A stretch of DNA of 6,370 bases from Sphingobacteriales bacterium. GTDB taxonomy: Bacteria; Bacteroidota; Bacteroidia; Chitinophagales; Chitinophagaceae. The DNA is taken from contig JAHEFC010000232.1 of NCBI GenBank assembly GCA_024640385.1, positions 1 through 6,370 on the forward strand, written 5' to 3'. Numbering within the stretch: position 1 is the first letter of the stretch; the number at the start of each line of letters is the position of its first letter. The notes beneath the pieces were generated by a model. It saw only the letters and a program-made list of their open reading frames with translations, was not told where the DNA came from and ran no database searches. Positions 6,131 through 6,370 of the stretch are shown here, piece after piece. Position numbers and translations under genes: made by a program.

Positions 6131-6370
6131 CCCCCAGTTTCAGCAACAGAATATCTGTCTCTATAGCACTCCTTATCTGCCTCATCAGCACATATTCATC
6201 AAGGAGAGCTACAAATTTCGCTGAGATCCTCCTGAAAGGAACGCTGATCAATATCAATGAACCGGAGTGAATATATCCATCTATCATCGTCCTGATATCC
6301 TTAATCTTCTTCATCATAACCTATATCGCTTAATAGTATCACATCTGCCTGGGGCAGGGGCCTTTCTTTC
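6114..6370 (-). pseudogene. SAM-dependent methyltransferase, family-16 type; 3' part, frameshifted
   Basis: Reading leftward from the right edge, one frame (from 6369) encodes KERPLPQADVILLSDIGYD-EED and then hits TAA at 6303-6301. LLSDIGYD fits the post-II D-x-x-Y motif of seven-beta-strand lysine/nicotinamide-type methyltransferases (METTL20/21-like). The frame one base over (6317-6114) continues with KDIRTMIDGY, then SGSLILISVPFRRISAKF and a beta-rich C-terminus, which is what should follow that motif in this fold. Skipping one base near 6303-6306 joins them into a continuous protein end. The second frame has a stop immediately upstream (TAG at 6323-6321), so it cannot itself extend to the edge. 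Either the gene is broken by a one-base insertion or the assembly has an error. The 67-residue ORF starting ATGATG at 6317 could in principle be translated alone but lacks the SAM-binding half. The gene start lies outside the window. Confidence 0.62.

Noticed and set aside
6314..6370. An upstream gene in the third - strand frame ending TGA at 6316-6314, coupled by TGATG to the 67-codon ORF
   Set aside because: That frame reads ERKAPAPGRCDTIKRYRL, which is not protein-like, whereas the neighbouring frame gives a recognisable methyltransferase motif that the following sequence completes.

Overview
The window looks like chromosomal DNA from a member of the Bacteroidota, probably close to Chitinophagaceae. 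The grounds are moderate GC content by eye, no Shine-Dalgarno sequences before most starts, closely packed and overlapping genes, and protein features typical of that phylum (a long insertion between G4 and G5 of HflX, a DKPHFPFW-type PMT-like glycosyltransferase). The assignment is inference from sequence style, not from a marker gene.

Layout. Positions 1-3543 (+ strand) hold a compact gene run: the 3' two thirds or more of hflX (ribosome-associated GTPase), a small soluble Rieske 2Fe-2S protein, a polytopic PMT/ArnT-like glycosyltransferase, and an AlkD-type DNA glycosylase. The junctions are a 1-nt overlap, a 29-nt gap and a 14-nt overlap, so one transcript is likely. Positions 3544-3620 form a 77-nt hairpin of heptamer repeats (GCAGGTT on one arm, CAACCTG on the other) between convergent genes. 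Positions 3600-4888 (- strand) hold a two-gene operon, a TerC-family membrane protein followed by a DinB-family protein, joined by a 4-nt ATGA overlap. An 87-bp divergent promoter region follows. Positions 4976-6130 (+ strand) encode an uncharacterised multi-pass membrane protein. The right edge (6114-6370, - strand) holds the 3' end of what appears to be a family-16-type SAM-dependent methyltransferase, split by a one-base frameshift.

How the genes fit together. No single pathway unites them. They are a mixture of stress and maintenance functions (HflX ribosome rescue, AlkD base excision, TerC metal handling, DinB thiol or metal enzyme) with two envelope membrane proteins. I see no mobile element, phage, CRISPR array, tRNA or rRNA.

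The least ordinary items are the heptamer hairpin, whose arms pair without a mismatch only as + strand RNA and which supplies the stop codon of the DinB gene; the frameshifted methyltransferase; and the orphan membrane protein with several charged motifs. I did not find evidence of a clearly new multi-gene system.
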